Source of the DNA: Takifugu bimaculatus
Lineage: Eukaryota; Chordata; Actinopteri; Tetraodontiformes; Tetraodontidae
NCBI GenBank assembly: GCA_004026145.2
Contig: CP034975.1
Coordinates: 24,319,861 to 24,383,860, forward strand
Length of the DNA stretch: 64,000 nucleotides
Direction: 5' to 3'
In this document: piece by piece, positions 9,651-20,948 of the stretch
How the letters are laid out: each line of letters begins with the position of its first letter
Position numbering within the stretch: the stretch's first letter is position 1
The notes under the pieces: generated by a model
Databases searched by the model: none
What the model saw: the letters and a program-made list of their open reading frames with translations, nothing else
What the model was told of the DNA's origin: nothing
Program-made: the position numbers and the translations under genes

Positions 9651-11400
9651 TGTTGTGATTGTTGCGGAATTTTTAGCCGTTTGGAGAAGAAAACGATTAC
9701 TCTAAGTTACTGTGTAGGAGATGGTTTTATTCCAGTCAGTCGGTCAGGATACACACACGGAAGCGTGCGGAGAGATCTCTTCTAAATGTACACAGTTCTG
9801 ATCTTATATAGTTGAAGGCCCGCCTCTGAGGTGCGGACACAGGACGTCTTCACAGTAGGTGCACGCTGCATGCACCACAGGAGTTTGGTGCCTTCACAGC
9901 ATGTGTTCCGGCTGGCGCAAGAAGTTGAATGACTGAGAACGCACCCCCCCCCCCCCTCAGTCGTTTGACGTTGGTCTTCTTTGAACCTCAGCGCGTCTTT
10001 GTTTCCTTGTAAATGAATGAGGAACCAAATGGACTTCATCTGCTCTCCTAAATTTCTATTTCAAATCTTCCTTTTGCACTCAATTTACATTTCACAATCA
10101 AATTCCATTTCAATTCCCCCCTTTTGATCCTTCTTGGATCAACCTGATTTTGGCAGTAAACTTGAAATACATCAGCAACTTGGTCCATCTTTATAACCCT
10201 CTTCCAGTTCACATTCAGATGAATTGTAAAGTCCGGTTTCTTGTGTGGTACTAGGGAGAAGATGAGTAGTACTGCTGTGATTGATATCACACCCAGGGCA
10301 CACAGGAATTTCCTCAGGATCAGGTCGGTCCATCGCCTGGGATGTAAAGGCTTTCCTTGGAGGCTCATCTTGTTCTTTCGTTGGTGGCTTGGCACGCCAC
10401 TTGGAGCAGCAGGGACGCTAGTTTCACTCCCTACTGACCGGCTCCTTCGGTTCTGGCACCTTCTTGCAGTGGAACGCGTGGATCCACTTTGCTCTCTCGG
10501 CTACTTTCACCGCGGTCTGAGTCACCAGCAGGACTTGATTCAAGACATTGCAGCGTTTGAGCATCAAACAGTTGACAGACACACACACAGACAAGTTGAC
10601 AGACACAGACAAGTTAACAGTCACACACAGACAAGTTGACAGTCACATACAGACAAGTTGACAGTCACATACAGACAAGTTGACAGACACAGCGCGGCAC
10701 ATGGGATCCCAGTACATAGTATCAGTGGTAAGATGGACTGAGGCTTGTGCGTAGAAATGCTCCTCATAATTTGTGTCCTGTCTTGGTGCGATGTGGGCAG
10801 TACAGTGCACTGCATCATCTGTTTGCAGATGTGCAGCAGGGCCCACTCTGCCTTTTGCCCATTGTAATAGCACGCTTGACTCTGAATGGGGTAGCCCCCA
10901 AATGTAAATCCATTTAAATTCCGGGGTTACAGGAGTAGCTAACATAGTAATAGATGAGGGGGATGGACGCTCAGGCTCTAATCCCTCTGGGGTTGATACT
11001 AAATTTATTCCCAGAGCTCAAATAAGGTCGCGGCCTACCAGGTTTATTGGACATGTCGGAGATATCAGGAATGCATGTTTAAACGTGTGGTTTTCAAATT
11101 TACACTGGAGTACAGAGATCTGCCACTCACGCGAGTGTTGGGGAGAGATTTGACTTGTATCACAGAATAGGTGGCTCCCGTGTCTACCACAAAACAAAGT
11201 TTAGTTTCTTGCACGGTTATGTCTACTGTAGGTAATTTGTTTATAATTTGATCAGAAATATGAGCATAATGCATGAATAAGTTAGTCACGTTCGCGTGCG
11301 GATGTTCTCGTGGTGGTGTGGTGTGATACTGTGCCTGAATCGTGGTTGGATGCTCCTCAGCCGGCTCCACCTCTCTTTCTTGTCAGTCCAATTGTTGCCA
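9651..11400 (-). mobile_element. Endogenous retrovirus remnant: 3' LTR plus internal fragments
   Basis: A minus-strand retroviral fossil present only in unit 2. A probable 3' LTR spans about 10112-9651 and runs TG...CA on the minus strand, with a TATA box (plus 'cttatatagtt' near 9803) and AATAAA (plus 'tttatt' near 9726). A polypurine tract (A4G6A2, 10125-10114) lies immediately before it. Further upstream, an ORF at 10395-10048 has one hydrophobic segment. An ORF at 11370-11065 shows the aspartic-protease signature DTGA at about 11184-11173. Most of the coding region is missing, no 5' LTR is present, and frames are broken, so it is non-functional. A tandem repeat of 'acagacaagttgacag' type lies at about 10575-10690, and a C14-type homopolymer lies near 9943-9956. 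Confidence 0.75.
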
Positions 11401-11401
11401 T

Positions 11402-11540
11402 GGTCCCGACCCCGGATAAGCGGGAGAGGATGGATGGATGGATAAATGGATGGATGGATGGATGGATGGATGGATGGATGGATGGATGGATGGATGGATG
11501 GATGGATGGATGGATGGATGGATGGATGGATGGATGGATG
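11402..11540 (+). mobile_element. RTE/Rex3-like LINE 3' tail with GATG repeats, unit 2
   Basis: Only 'cccgaccccggataagcggg' plus a longer (GATG)n run remain. The part upstream was replaced by the retroviral remnant. Confidence 0.6.
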
Positions 11541-11657
11541 ACCTACTGTAGATTTTGTTGTGAAAATAATTAAATATTGTGATTTTACCTCACCGTGTCC
11601 CAAATTATTACACAAATATTTTTCTATGATTCTCCTATGATGGCGATGCAACCATGG

Positions 11658-12717
11658 TCAGGGAAAACGCTGTGGAGGAATTTAAAGCAGGGTTAGGCTG
11701 TAAAGAGAGTTCCCAAGCTCTGAACATCTCACAGAGCACCGTTCAGTCCTTCACCTGGGGATGGGATGAGTGCGGCACAACTGGAAACCTACCAAGACAC
11801 CGTCGGCCACCTAAACTTAGAGGCTGAACAAGGAGAGCACTGATCAGAAGCGCAGCCAAGAGGCCCATAGTGACTCTGGATGAACTGCAGAGCTCCACAG
11901 CTCAGGCAGGGGAATCTCTCCACAGGACCTGGCCATTATGGAAGAGTGGCAAGAAGGAAGAATTCCTGCTGGCAGTGGGCCAGAAGCCATGTCAGGGACA
12001 CAGCAACACACGGAAGAAGGTACTCTGGTCAGATGAGACCAAGAGTGACCTCAGTGGCCTAGTGGTGGAAAACTAACAGTGCACATCACTGTGAACACAG
12101 CTTCCCCCGGCAACATGGTGCTGGTGGCAGCATCGTTCTGGGCTGCTTCTCTTCAGCAGGGACAGGGAAGATGCTCAGAGTCGATGGGTAGGTGCAGGAC
12201 CATCAGGGCCTAGAGACTGGGGCGGAGATGCCCCTTCCAGCAGGTCAACATAAAGCCAGGACTCCAATGGAACGGTTCATTAACATATTCCTGGACCATT
12301 AACATATTCCTGGACCATTAACATATTCCCAGTTCATTAACATATTCCTGTGTTAGAAAGTCAAAGTCCGAATCCAATCGAGAATCTGTGGCAATATCTG
12401 AAAACTGCCGCCTACAAACGCGCTCCATCTAATCCGACTGAGCTTGAGCTGTTTCACAAAGAACAATGAACAAAAAATTCCAGTCTCCAGATGTGCAAAG
12501 CTTGTAGAGGCAGACCCCAAAAGACTTGCAGCTGTGACTGCAGCTAAAGGTGGCCGCACCAAGTATTGACGGGGTATCATTTTCTTGCTCCTCCACCAGT
12601 GTATGCCACTTTGTGTTGGTCTATTAAATTCCAATAAAATCTGTTTATGTTTGTGGGGGTAACATGATTAACTGTGGAAAAGTTTGAGGGGCACAGATAC
12701 TTTTGCAAGCCCCTGTA
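11658..12717 (+). mobile_element. Decayed Tc1-like DNA transposon, unit 2
   Basis: Same remnant as in unit 1 with the same right terminal repeat, truncated further at the left by the ~470-bp deletion that begins at 'gcaaccat'. It keeps the four-copy 19-20 bp internal tandem repeat at about 12275-12350. Confidence 0.85.
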
Positions 12718-13468
12718 CCTTAGTTGGTACGCTTTAGCTCCTTTAGCAGGCGTTCTTACCCTGGTATAACCCAGTCTAACCCAGAATGAAATTAAAATGT
12801 CCCCTTAAAAACATTTTCAGTTGCTTCGTCTCCTAATAATGGACCGGTTTAGCTCAAACTACATCGCCTCCTCTCCACACGCCTACGTTGTCTACCTTAG
12901 ATTATAATGGAAGATTTTATACCTGTAATAGGAAAAAGCATCGATTATTCTGCAGAAATGTTCTCTTTCCAGCCTGGCAGCGTTTGTTAGCCTGAAGCTA
13001 ACGTGTAACTGAAACTGAAGAAACGAGACAGGTGTTTCGGTGGCACCTTCACGCGACAGAAATGGTTACATTATGACGTAAGGAATATGTTACACCTGTC
13101 GGAAATGTTAAAACCAACACTTAAAATCACATAAAATAGCACAATTAGTTCCATCACCTACATCATTGACAGATAATTTAGTTTTGGAAATCTTACACAT
13201 ATTGCCTTTTAGATAATCAGATGATATAATTTGAGTTTTGTAAATTGAAAAAGAGAACATAAGATAAGTGTTATGAATAAAACTAATTGGTTTGAGTGTT
13301 TTGATGTATTATTTGAATCCACTCTTACTTCTTAATTTAAAAGACCTAACTCGTTTGTATTAAGTATATAAAATTTGTACAATTAGTTTAGAAAGCATAA
13401 TGATCACTATATAAAAGAATCAACAGTTGATCAGCTCACTGACGATATACTCTCTTATTACCGTACAG

Positions 13469-13684
13469 CCGCTGTAGATGCAGATGAACAAAGAAAATCC
13501 AAAATGCCCCAACGACAGAGAGCAGGAGCTTTGAAAAAATCATCATCCAAAAATGCCCTGAAGCTCCTGCAGACAATTCCAGGGGCTCCACCAAGAAGCA
13601 CAGCATCTGCATGGTGTCAGATTTCTTCTATCCCAATATGGGCGGAGTGCAAAGTCATATTTATCAGCTTTCCCAATTTCTGAT
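13469..13684 (+). pseudogene. PIGA exon-2 5' fragment, copy 3
   Basis: Same fragment as in units 1 and 2, but it retains the ancestral Asn in FYPNMGG, which copies 1 and 2 have changed to Ser. This suggests copies 1 and 2 share a more recent common ancestor. The frameshift upstream of MVSDFF and the breakpoint are the same, so the damage pre-dates the amplification. Confidence 0.92.
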
Positions 13685-14048
13685 ATTTACTCAAACAGGA
13701 GTTTCCACATCCAAAGCACTCCTGATTAACTCAAATAAAAGCCTAACAAACTCAGTACTAACATTAGATAAAAAAAGATGCAAACAGACATATTGCTCAG
13801 TGCTTTTTAATAGAAGAAATCTGAATTATAAGCATCAATTATGCAGGTATGTTAAAAGAAAAACACTGGAACATTTTGCACAGACTGGAACAATCAAACT
13901 ATGGGAATAGAACTTGGATTTAAAACAACAAACTAAGGGGAAAAAAGCTGCAGATTCTGTTCAGCTTCTTTTGTAAAGACTGAAAACAAAATATCCACAG
14001 TGGTCCCTTCAAAGACACGCACATCTCAACTTTAGTGAACGGCGAGTC

Positions 14049-15694
14049 TCAGCTGATTCTGGGGATGGGGGCACGCCTACGCGGTGGCATCCGACAGACC
14101 TGTGCGTAGGTCAGTTTGGAGCCCACCTGAAAAGTCAGAGCACAAGGATTTAGTTTCAAACCATGAGCATCTTTGCAACAGGTCTGCTATGACCTGAGGT
14201 ATTTGTCCTGTCAGGGGTCTTTGCTGATAAGTGTTGATGTGTCTATGACCAATCGGGGCATTCACTTTATGAATGAGTAACATGAATGGACACAATTAAA
14301 TCAAGCATCAAATTAAGCATTAAAAACAACTAAACACCCAAAACTTACTTGCTGTCCTGGTGGAGGAGCTGGTTGGTCGTTGGTCTTGGTCTTTGGACTC
14401 TGCTCTACATTCCTGAAGAGGAACAAGTCTCAGGTGTTACCAAGTGCTCCGCAAGTGAAATAAAGTGCGAGCGAGGGTGGGGACCATAAACTTACCGATT
14501 TAACATTGGCTGAATATTCTGAGCCTTGGAGGGCTGGAGCTCCAACACTGGCCCTGGGATGTGCACACTGCTGCCCGTCTGGGGGAACTCAGCCTGGGGT
14601 GTGTTCTGGGACCACACCATTCCCTTCGGCTTGTCCCCGCTGTTGCCCCCTTCAGCCATCACTCGCTGCTCAGGACAGACGGCGTGAATGTTTGATGGAG
14701 TGGATGCATCTTCACAAGCACCAGGGGGCAAAGTTTGAGTGCCAACGTCCTGACGCTCAGGTCTCGGGGTGCCAAGGTCTTCAGGTTTATAAAAACAAAT
14801 TGGGACAGAGGGACCATCGCCCTCTTCTCGGCTCTGGATTTTCCTTATGCGTGAATTCGCTGGAAGCCATGGACATTTGAGCTCTGCATTGTCCTGCCAT
14901 TCAAACTTGGTGGATCTACGGTGAGTTTCTTGACCGATATCCAGTGAGGACACTGTGGTCAGACGCACATCGACCTCACTCGGTAGAGACAGTTCTGGAG
15001 AAGGTGTTGGCAAAAAAACAGGGTCTGGTCCAGGAGGAGGTGGTGGCAATAAATCACTGTCTGCTCCAGGAGGAGGTGCTGGGGAAAAAACAGGGTCTGG
15101 TCCAGGAGGAGGTGCTGGGAAAAAAACAGGGTCTGGTCCAGGAGGAGGTGGTGGCAACAAATCAGTGTCTGGTCCAGGAAGAGGTGCTGGGAAAAAAACA
15201 GGGTCTGGTCCAGGATGAGGTGCTGGGAAAAAAACAGTGTCTGTTTCAGGAGGAGGTGCTGGGAAAAAAACAGTGTCTGGTCCAGGAGGAGGTGCTGGGA
15301 AAAAAACAGGGTCTGGTCCAGGAGGAGGTGCTAGGAAAAAAACAGGGTCTGGTCCAGGAGGAGGTGTTGGGAAAAAAACAGGGTCTGGTCCAGGAGGAGG
15401 TGCTGGGAAAAAAACAGGGTCTGGTCCAGGAGGAGGTGTTGGGAAAAAAACAGTGTCTGTTTCAGGAGGAGGTGCTGGGAAAAACACAGTGTCTGTTTCA
15501 GGAGGAGGTGCACCGCTGTCTCCTTTGAGCTCTGCATCCAGGCATGCATGCTGGGTTCCTGCGGTGGTGTGCTGCTTCAGCTCCACCGTCGTCATGCTCC
15601 GTCTAATGTAGGGTGGGAAGTCTGACAGACTGCTGTCGCTGTCGCTGTCACTGTCACTCCACTCGTCAGAAGAAGTACTACAGCAGCACCCCAT
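14049..15694 (-). CDS. Proline-rich repeat protein, copy 3 (internally deleted)
   Basis: Exons 15694-14496, 14412-14349 and 14126-14049 stay in phase and predict 446 residues. Relative to copies 1 and 2, an in-frame deletion of about 150 codons joins GDSGA directly to the proline repeats (PPPETDTVFF). It removes the acidic linker (CDEEALES to LFHTPPP) and several repeats, and lies where 'ggaggtgcaccgctgtc' fuses two similar sequences. Seven FP.PP and two LLPPPPP motifs remain. An in-frame ATG 57 bp upstream (15751) exists because this copy reads 'cttctgcagcc' where the others read 'cttctacagcc', but MGCCC is the better start because it creates the lipidation motif. Frame and splice sites survive despite the rearrangement. 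Confidence 0.68.
14994..15510. repeat. 36-bp coding minisatellite, unit 3 (contracted)
   Basis: Shorter array of about 14 units of the same 36-bp period. It ends abruptly at 'ggaggtgcaccgctg', the deletion junction of gene copy 3. Confidence 0.93.
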
Positions 15695-16437
15695 CTTCTG
15701 CAGCCTGAAGCAGAAACAACAAAAGCCACTGCCATGACCACACACACTCAAACAAAGTTATTAACAGATCCGTTTGCTGCTCCAGCCTCCTGGAGAAAGA
15801 GGAAAGTTCCACCTCGCCCCCTCCCCAGCCAAGACTAGCACAGGTGAGGGGCTCACGCCCCTGCCAATCATTGGGGCGTGAGCAAGGCCGAGTTAGGCTA
15901 CAGTTTAAGAGGGGCTGGCACATGCTACACAAGCCCCGCCCCCACCCGTTTCTCTGTGACTTGCATCAAACCAGCTCATGTGCATGAGCCCCTCGCATGA
16001 GTCTGCACTGACACGAAGAAGCACATCCACATTAGCAGAATCTGATTCATATTGAACACATTTAGACTTTGGTAGAGTTGCCAGCAGACCTCAACTTGAT
16101 CCCAACCATCAACTCCCAATTACTTACCTTTGTAAGTGTGTACGTCAGTACGTAGCTTGTCTATCTTAGAGGGTGATGCTCAGTGGAAGGATCGAAGAAT
16201 GAGGCGGCAGATCTGATTCTGAATCAAAAATCTATGCAGTTGGAGAGAAATGAGTTGTCTTCGTTTAATGGTGGTTTTTCAGCTTAACCCTTAATGATTA
16301 ATGTATGTAGGTGTAGCAGCAACACTTTACTATAAAGAGTTTTTTGTGTGAATATTAAAGTCATTTATGATCAAAGCTCAATGGCTTTGAGTTAAAGTCA
16401 CCTGTTGTGACTTACAACCTAAAATGGCCGTTTATCT

Positions 16438-16606
16438 GTGTCATCTCACAAAAATAATCTCTGTAAGAAGCTGGAAGAAATAGCTGGGGAGAGGGAAGTC
16501 TGGGCCTTTCTGCTTAGGCTGCTGCCCCCGAGTCCCGACCCCGGATAAGCGGGAGAGGATGGATAGATGGATGGATGGATGGATGGATGGATGTTTGGAT
16601 GGATGG

Positions 16607-16637
<31 letters not shown>

Positions 16638-16672
16638 TTTGGATGGATGGATGGATGGACGGATGGATGACC
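16438..16672 (+). mobile_element. RTE/Rex3-like LINE 3' tail with GATG repeats, unit 3
   Basis: As in unit 1, but the GATG array is longer and has an internal higher-order repeat: a block containing 'gatgtttggatgg' occurs twice. Confidence 0.6.
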
Positions 16673-17212
16673 TACTGTATATTTTGTTGTGAAAATAATT
16701 AAATATTGTGATTTTACCTCACCATGTCCCAAATTATTACACAAATATTTTTCTATGATTCTCCTATGATGGCGATGCAACCATTAATTATTAAATTGAA
16801 TGTTAAACATCTTGACAGCTCATTACAGTCCAACATTAGAGCCCTTCTTTGATAGCAGCTTCACTGGACAGTTTCTGATGAATTTCTTGGCAGGATGTCA
16901 GAATATCCCCCCAGTTTTCTGAGACGAGTCTCAATCATCCAGGTCATAGTTATCCAAATAAGAGCTCTGCATCCACTGGACTCGTCATGTGCACCACTGA
17001 GACAATAGAGACCATCCACAAGCGCCGTGTATTTGGACAACAACTTTCCAGACAGAACACTTAACACTGGCCCAAATCTGCACCATACTGGAACCTGTGT
17101 TTGAACACCCACTACCTCCAGTACAGAGAAGGCATCTACAGGCAGAAACATGGTGGCGCAATGGGCTCACCAGCACCTCCCACTGGACTCTCACCACCCA
17201 GAGAAAACTGGG

Positions 17213-18301
17213 GAGCAAAGAGCATCGCAAAGTCCAAGGAACACACCAGACAGGTCAGGGATAACGCTGTGGAGGAATTTAAAGCAGGGTTAGGCTGTAA
17301 AGAGAGTTCCCAAGCTCTGAACATCTCACAGAGCACCGTTCAGTCCTTCACCTGGGGATGGGATGAGTGCGGCACAACTGGAAACCTACCAAGACACCGT
17401 CGGCCACCTAAACTTAGAGGCTGAACAAGGAGAGCACTGATCAGAAGCGCAGCCAAGAGGCCCATAGTGACTCTGGATGAACTGCAGAGCTCCACAGCTC
17501 AGGCAGGGGAATCTCTCCACAGGACCTGGCCATTATGGAAGAGTGGCAAGAAGGAAGAATTCCCGCTGGCAGTGGGCCAGAAGCCATGTCAGGGACACAG
17601 CAACCCATGGAAGAAGGTGCTCTGGTCAGATGAGACCAAGAGTGAGCTCAGTGGCCTAGTGGTGGAAAACTAACAGTGCACATCACTGTGAACACAGCTT
17701 CCCCCGGCAACATGGTGCTGGTGGCAGCATCGTTCTGGGCTGCTTCTCTTCAGCAGGGACAGGGAAGATGCTCAGAGTCGATGGGTAGGTGCAGGACCAT
17801 CAGGGCCTAGAGACTGGGGCGGAGATGCCCCTTCCAGCAGGTCAACATAAAGCCAGGACTCCAATGGAACGGTTCATTAACATATTCCTGGACCATTAAC
17901 ATATTCCCAGTTCATTAACATATTCCTGTGTTAGAATGACCCAGTCAAAGTCCAAATCCAATCGAGAATCTGTGGCAATATCTGAAAACTGCCGCCTACA
18001 AACGCGCTCCATCTAATCCGACTGAGCTTGAGCTGTTTCACAAAGAACAATGAACAAAAAATTCCAGTCTCCAGATGTGCAAAGCTTATAGAGGCAGACC
18101 CCAAAAGACTTGCAGCTGTGACTGCAGCTAAAGGTGGCCGCACCAAGTATTGACGGGGTATCATTTTCTTGCTCCTCCACCAGTGTATGCCACTTTGTGT
18201 TGGTCTATTAAATTCCAATAAAATCTGTTTATGTTTGTGGGGGTAACATGATTAACTGTGGAAAGGTTTGAGGGGCACAGATACTTTTGCAAGCCCCTGT
18301 A
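17213..18301 (+). mobile_element. Decayed Tc1-like DNA transposon, unit 3
   Basis: Same remnant. The N-terminal transposase ORF is slightly longer here because this copy reads tgg where unit 1 reads the stop tga ('cctggggatgggatgag'). It has one fewer 19-20 bp internal repeat and the insertion 'tgaccc' near 17938. Inactive. Confidence 0.85.
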
Positions 18302-18408
18302 CCTTAGTTGGTATGCTTTAGCTCCTTTAGCAGGCGTTCTAACCCTGGTATAACCCAGTCTAACCCAGAATGAAATTAAAATGTCCCCTTAAAAAACATT
18401 TTCAGTTG

Positions 18409-18870
18409 CAATTAGTGATTAAAATGTTAAACACCATTTTAAATGATCTGCGAGTCTCTGGGACTCGCTCCCGGTTTAATTTTGACCAGATTAGCTTAAT
18501 GTTGCTAAGGCTCTCGTGCAGTAAGAGTGGCCTGGCCAAACCAGCCTCTAAACTGCCTCTTTATGGTCCAAATAACTGGTCAGATTTCATCAACTAGTAT
18601 CTGACTCCTTGACGGGAGAATTTTTGAGTTTTTAACGTAGACCAAGATGTTAAGGATTATTCTGGTCACAGGGAGCAGATCACAATGAAGGAGATTTAGA
18701 GGAAGATGTACTGCCACTGAGAAAAACCTGAGACCAGATTCTAAAGCCCTTGGTTCTTTGGCCATATCCAGGGAATCCATAAGATGCAGGGAGCCCAGGG
18801 GGCATCCTTGTTGAATACCTGAAAAAACAAAGTCATCATAGATGTAGCAAAGTTCTTTATTAACGGAATG
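18409..18870. other. Unit-3-specific insertion of unknown origin
   Basis: Sequence from 'aattagtgatt' to 'gaatcgac' interrupts the unit-1 context 'tttcagttgc|ttcgtctcct'. No coding similarity was recognised. It is about 460 bp, and I saw no clear terminal repeats. Confidence 0.5.
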
Positions 18871-19435
18871 AATCGACGCTTCGTCTACTAATAATGGACG
18901 AGTTTAGCTCAAACTGCATCGCCTCCTCTCCTCACACGCCTACGTGGTCTTCCTTAGATTATAATGGAAGATTTTATACCTGTAATAGGAAAAAGCATCG
19001 ATTATTCTGCAGAAATGTTCTCTTTCCAGCCTGGCCCCCTCCTCGGGACTGCACTTTATTCTTTCTGTGTCAAAATAGGATCTTTTGGCCGCTGCCTCCC
19101 CGGTACTGTCAGCCATGTCTGGCCCGCTTCAGAACTGATAGCGTTCCACAATAGCATTGCACTGAGCAAAGTGGTGCAGATAGCGCAGTGTGCTGTGTGT
19201 GCAGGCCTCTCTGTGTGGTCATACTTTAGCAGGCAGCATTATATGTGGGTAAATACATATGCCAGCTCCAGGATCTTCAGCTGAGGTCCATCCAGTGTTG
19301 TGTTGTATCAAACCAAATTAAAATTGTGCTATTCAGCCACCTATTTTATTTTTAAGAGCTGATTCACATACAGACACATACTAAGCCTGTAAAGACTGAT
19401 GATGCTTTATTGTTAAGTAAATTGATCCTTAAAAT

Positions 19436-20001
19436 CAACTACGCAGTCCTACGCTGTGGTGTGCTGGGGGGGGAGTGTGACAAAAGCGGACCTCTCCAGG
19501 CTGGAGAAGCTGATCAGGCGGGCCAGCTCGGTGGTGGGGATTAAGGTGAAACCTCTGGCGACAGTGGCAGAGAGAAGAACTATTGACAAGCTGCGGAGCA
19601 TCATGGACAATGTCCGCCACCCTCTGCACACTGTCATCCACAGCCAGAGAAGCCTGATCAGCCAGAGGCTGCGCCTCCCCAAGTACAGGACCAACAGACT
19701 GGGGAACTCATTCATCCCCCGAGCCATCAGGCTGTTCAACTCCTCACGGGGGGGGGGAGGGCCAACAGGAGAACTGGAACATTTTTATAGTTTTATATTT
19801 ATATTCATATTCTATTTTTAATTTATTCTATTTTATTTCTTATTTTATTATATTTTTATTATCTTTAATAGGTTTGATGGGGTGAAATGGTGGTGGGAAA
19901 TTTTGTAGATGCTGTAGATCTTTGGAGATGCTAATTTCCCTGGTGGACACCCCCTAAAGGGATCAATAAAGTACTCTTGAATCTTGAATCTTGAATCTTG
20001 A
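19436..20001 (+). mobile_element. 3' end of a non-LTR (L2/Maui-type) LINE
   Basis: The reading frame at 19456-19770 (LEKLIRRASSVVG, HPLHTVI, NSFIPRAIRLFN) is typical of the C-terminal tail of teleost LINE ORF2 proteins. A short 3' UTR follows, ending in 'gatcaataaagtactcttga' and a 7-bp tandem tail (ttgaatc)n at about 19977-20001. The element is 5'-truncated, as expected from target-primed reverse transcription. It lies only about 160 bp upstream of the PIGA promoter motifs. The exact LINE clade is my inference. Confidence 0.8.
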
Positions 20002-20186
20002 AACTGTGGAATGCCTGCTTACAAGATACAATTAGACAGGTAAAGAGATAAATCGACGATAACTATCCATTTATTTAGATAGCCGTGACTATCAATGTAA
20101 AGGCGCTATCTAATGGTGCGTTCAAATTAAGACAGCTGGTCATTTTATCTGGCTTGTTGAACCGCACACGCTGTTTGTAAACGTCA

Positions 20187-20360
20187 CCAGCAGGTGGCAG
20201 CAGCGGTGCGATGGCGCGTCATTGCATGTGACGTCACGAAACACCCGGAAGTGGCCAGACCGGTTAGCAGGGTGGTTCGTCTCTGTTTGAGAAAATGACA
20301 ACTCTGAGGGCGAAAAGCTGCGCCTTTTGGAAAGCTGTCATAAGATCGGTGCCGTCGACG
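20187..20360 (+). promoter_or_regulatory. piga: PIGA promoter and non-coding exon 1
   Basis: A CpG-rich stretch unique in the window. It has a close match to the CTCF core (CCAGCAGGTGGCAGC, 20187-20201), a full CRE (TGACGTCA, 20229-20236) and an ETS site (CCGGAAGT, 20245-20252). Transcription probably starts soon after. Exon 1 ends at 20360 before a GTAAGA donor and joins the acceptor ending at 20913. A short ATG reading frame starts at 20295 and would stop at TAG 20920-20922 after splicing, so it is an upstream ORF. A second upstream ATG at 20923 is out of frame and overlaps the main start. The three upstream duplicate fragments lack this region. Confidence 0.7.
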
Positions 20361-20948
20361 GTAAGACAAACTGTTCTAAAAGCAATACGGAAAAGGCTTT
20401 ATGTTAAAACAAATGTAAAACAAACAACAAATTTTGTTAGCCTGATGCTAACGTGTAACTGAAACTGAAGAAACGAGACAGGTGTTTCGGTGGCACCTTC
20501 ACGCGCAGAAATGGTTACATTATGACGTAAAGAATATGTTACACCTGTCGGAAATGTTAAAACCAACACTTAAAATCACATAAAATAGCACAAATAGACC
20601 CATCTCCTACATCATTGACAGATAATTTAGTTTTGGAAATCTTACGCATATTGCCTTTTAGATAATCAGACGATATAATTTGAGTTTTGTAAATTGAAAA
20701 AAGAGAACATAAGATAAGTGTTATGAATTAAATTAATTGGTTTGAGTGTTTTGATGTATTATTTGAATCCACTCTTACTTCTTAATTTAAAAGACCTAAC
20801 TCGTTTGTATTAAGTATATAAAGTTTGTACAATTAGTTTAGAAAGCATAATGATCACTATATAAAAGAATCAGCAGTTGATCAGCTCACTGACGATATAC
20901 TCTCTTATTACAGCCGCTGTAGATGCAGATGAACAAAGAAAATCCAAA

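Larger units (their letters stand above)
5984..13229. repeat. Segmental tandem duplication, unit 2
   Basis: Second direct unit, 7246 bp. It matches unit 1 at near identity up to about 9650 and again from about 11400. Two structural differences explain its length: a retroviral remnant of about 1.75 kb (9651-11400) replaces roughly 90 bp of the RTE tail, and about 470 bp upstream of the Tc1 remnant are missing. 'gatggcgatgcaaccat' at about 11641 joins directly to the 'ggtcaggg' that lies near 4410 in unit 1. Confidence 0.93.
13230..20678. repeat. Segmental tandem duplication, unit 3
   Basis: Third direct unit, about 7.45 kb. It keeps all landmarks but has a large internal deletion in the proline-rich gene, an extra ~460 bp (about 18409-18870) inside the sequence that is continuous near 5580 in unit 1, and about 1.4 kb of non-repeated DNA (about 19036-20432) before homology resumes at 'tttgttagcctgatgcta'. 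That non-repeated segment holds a LINE fragment and the PIGA promoter with exon 1, which units 1 and 2 lack. Homology continues into the genuine PIGA exon 2 and ends at about 21133. Confidence 0.9.
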
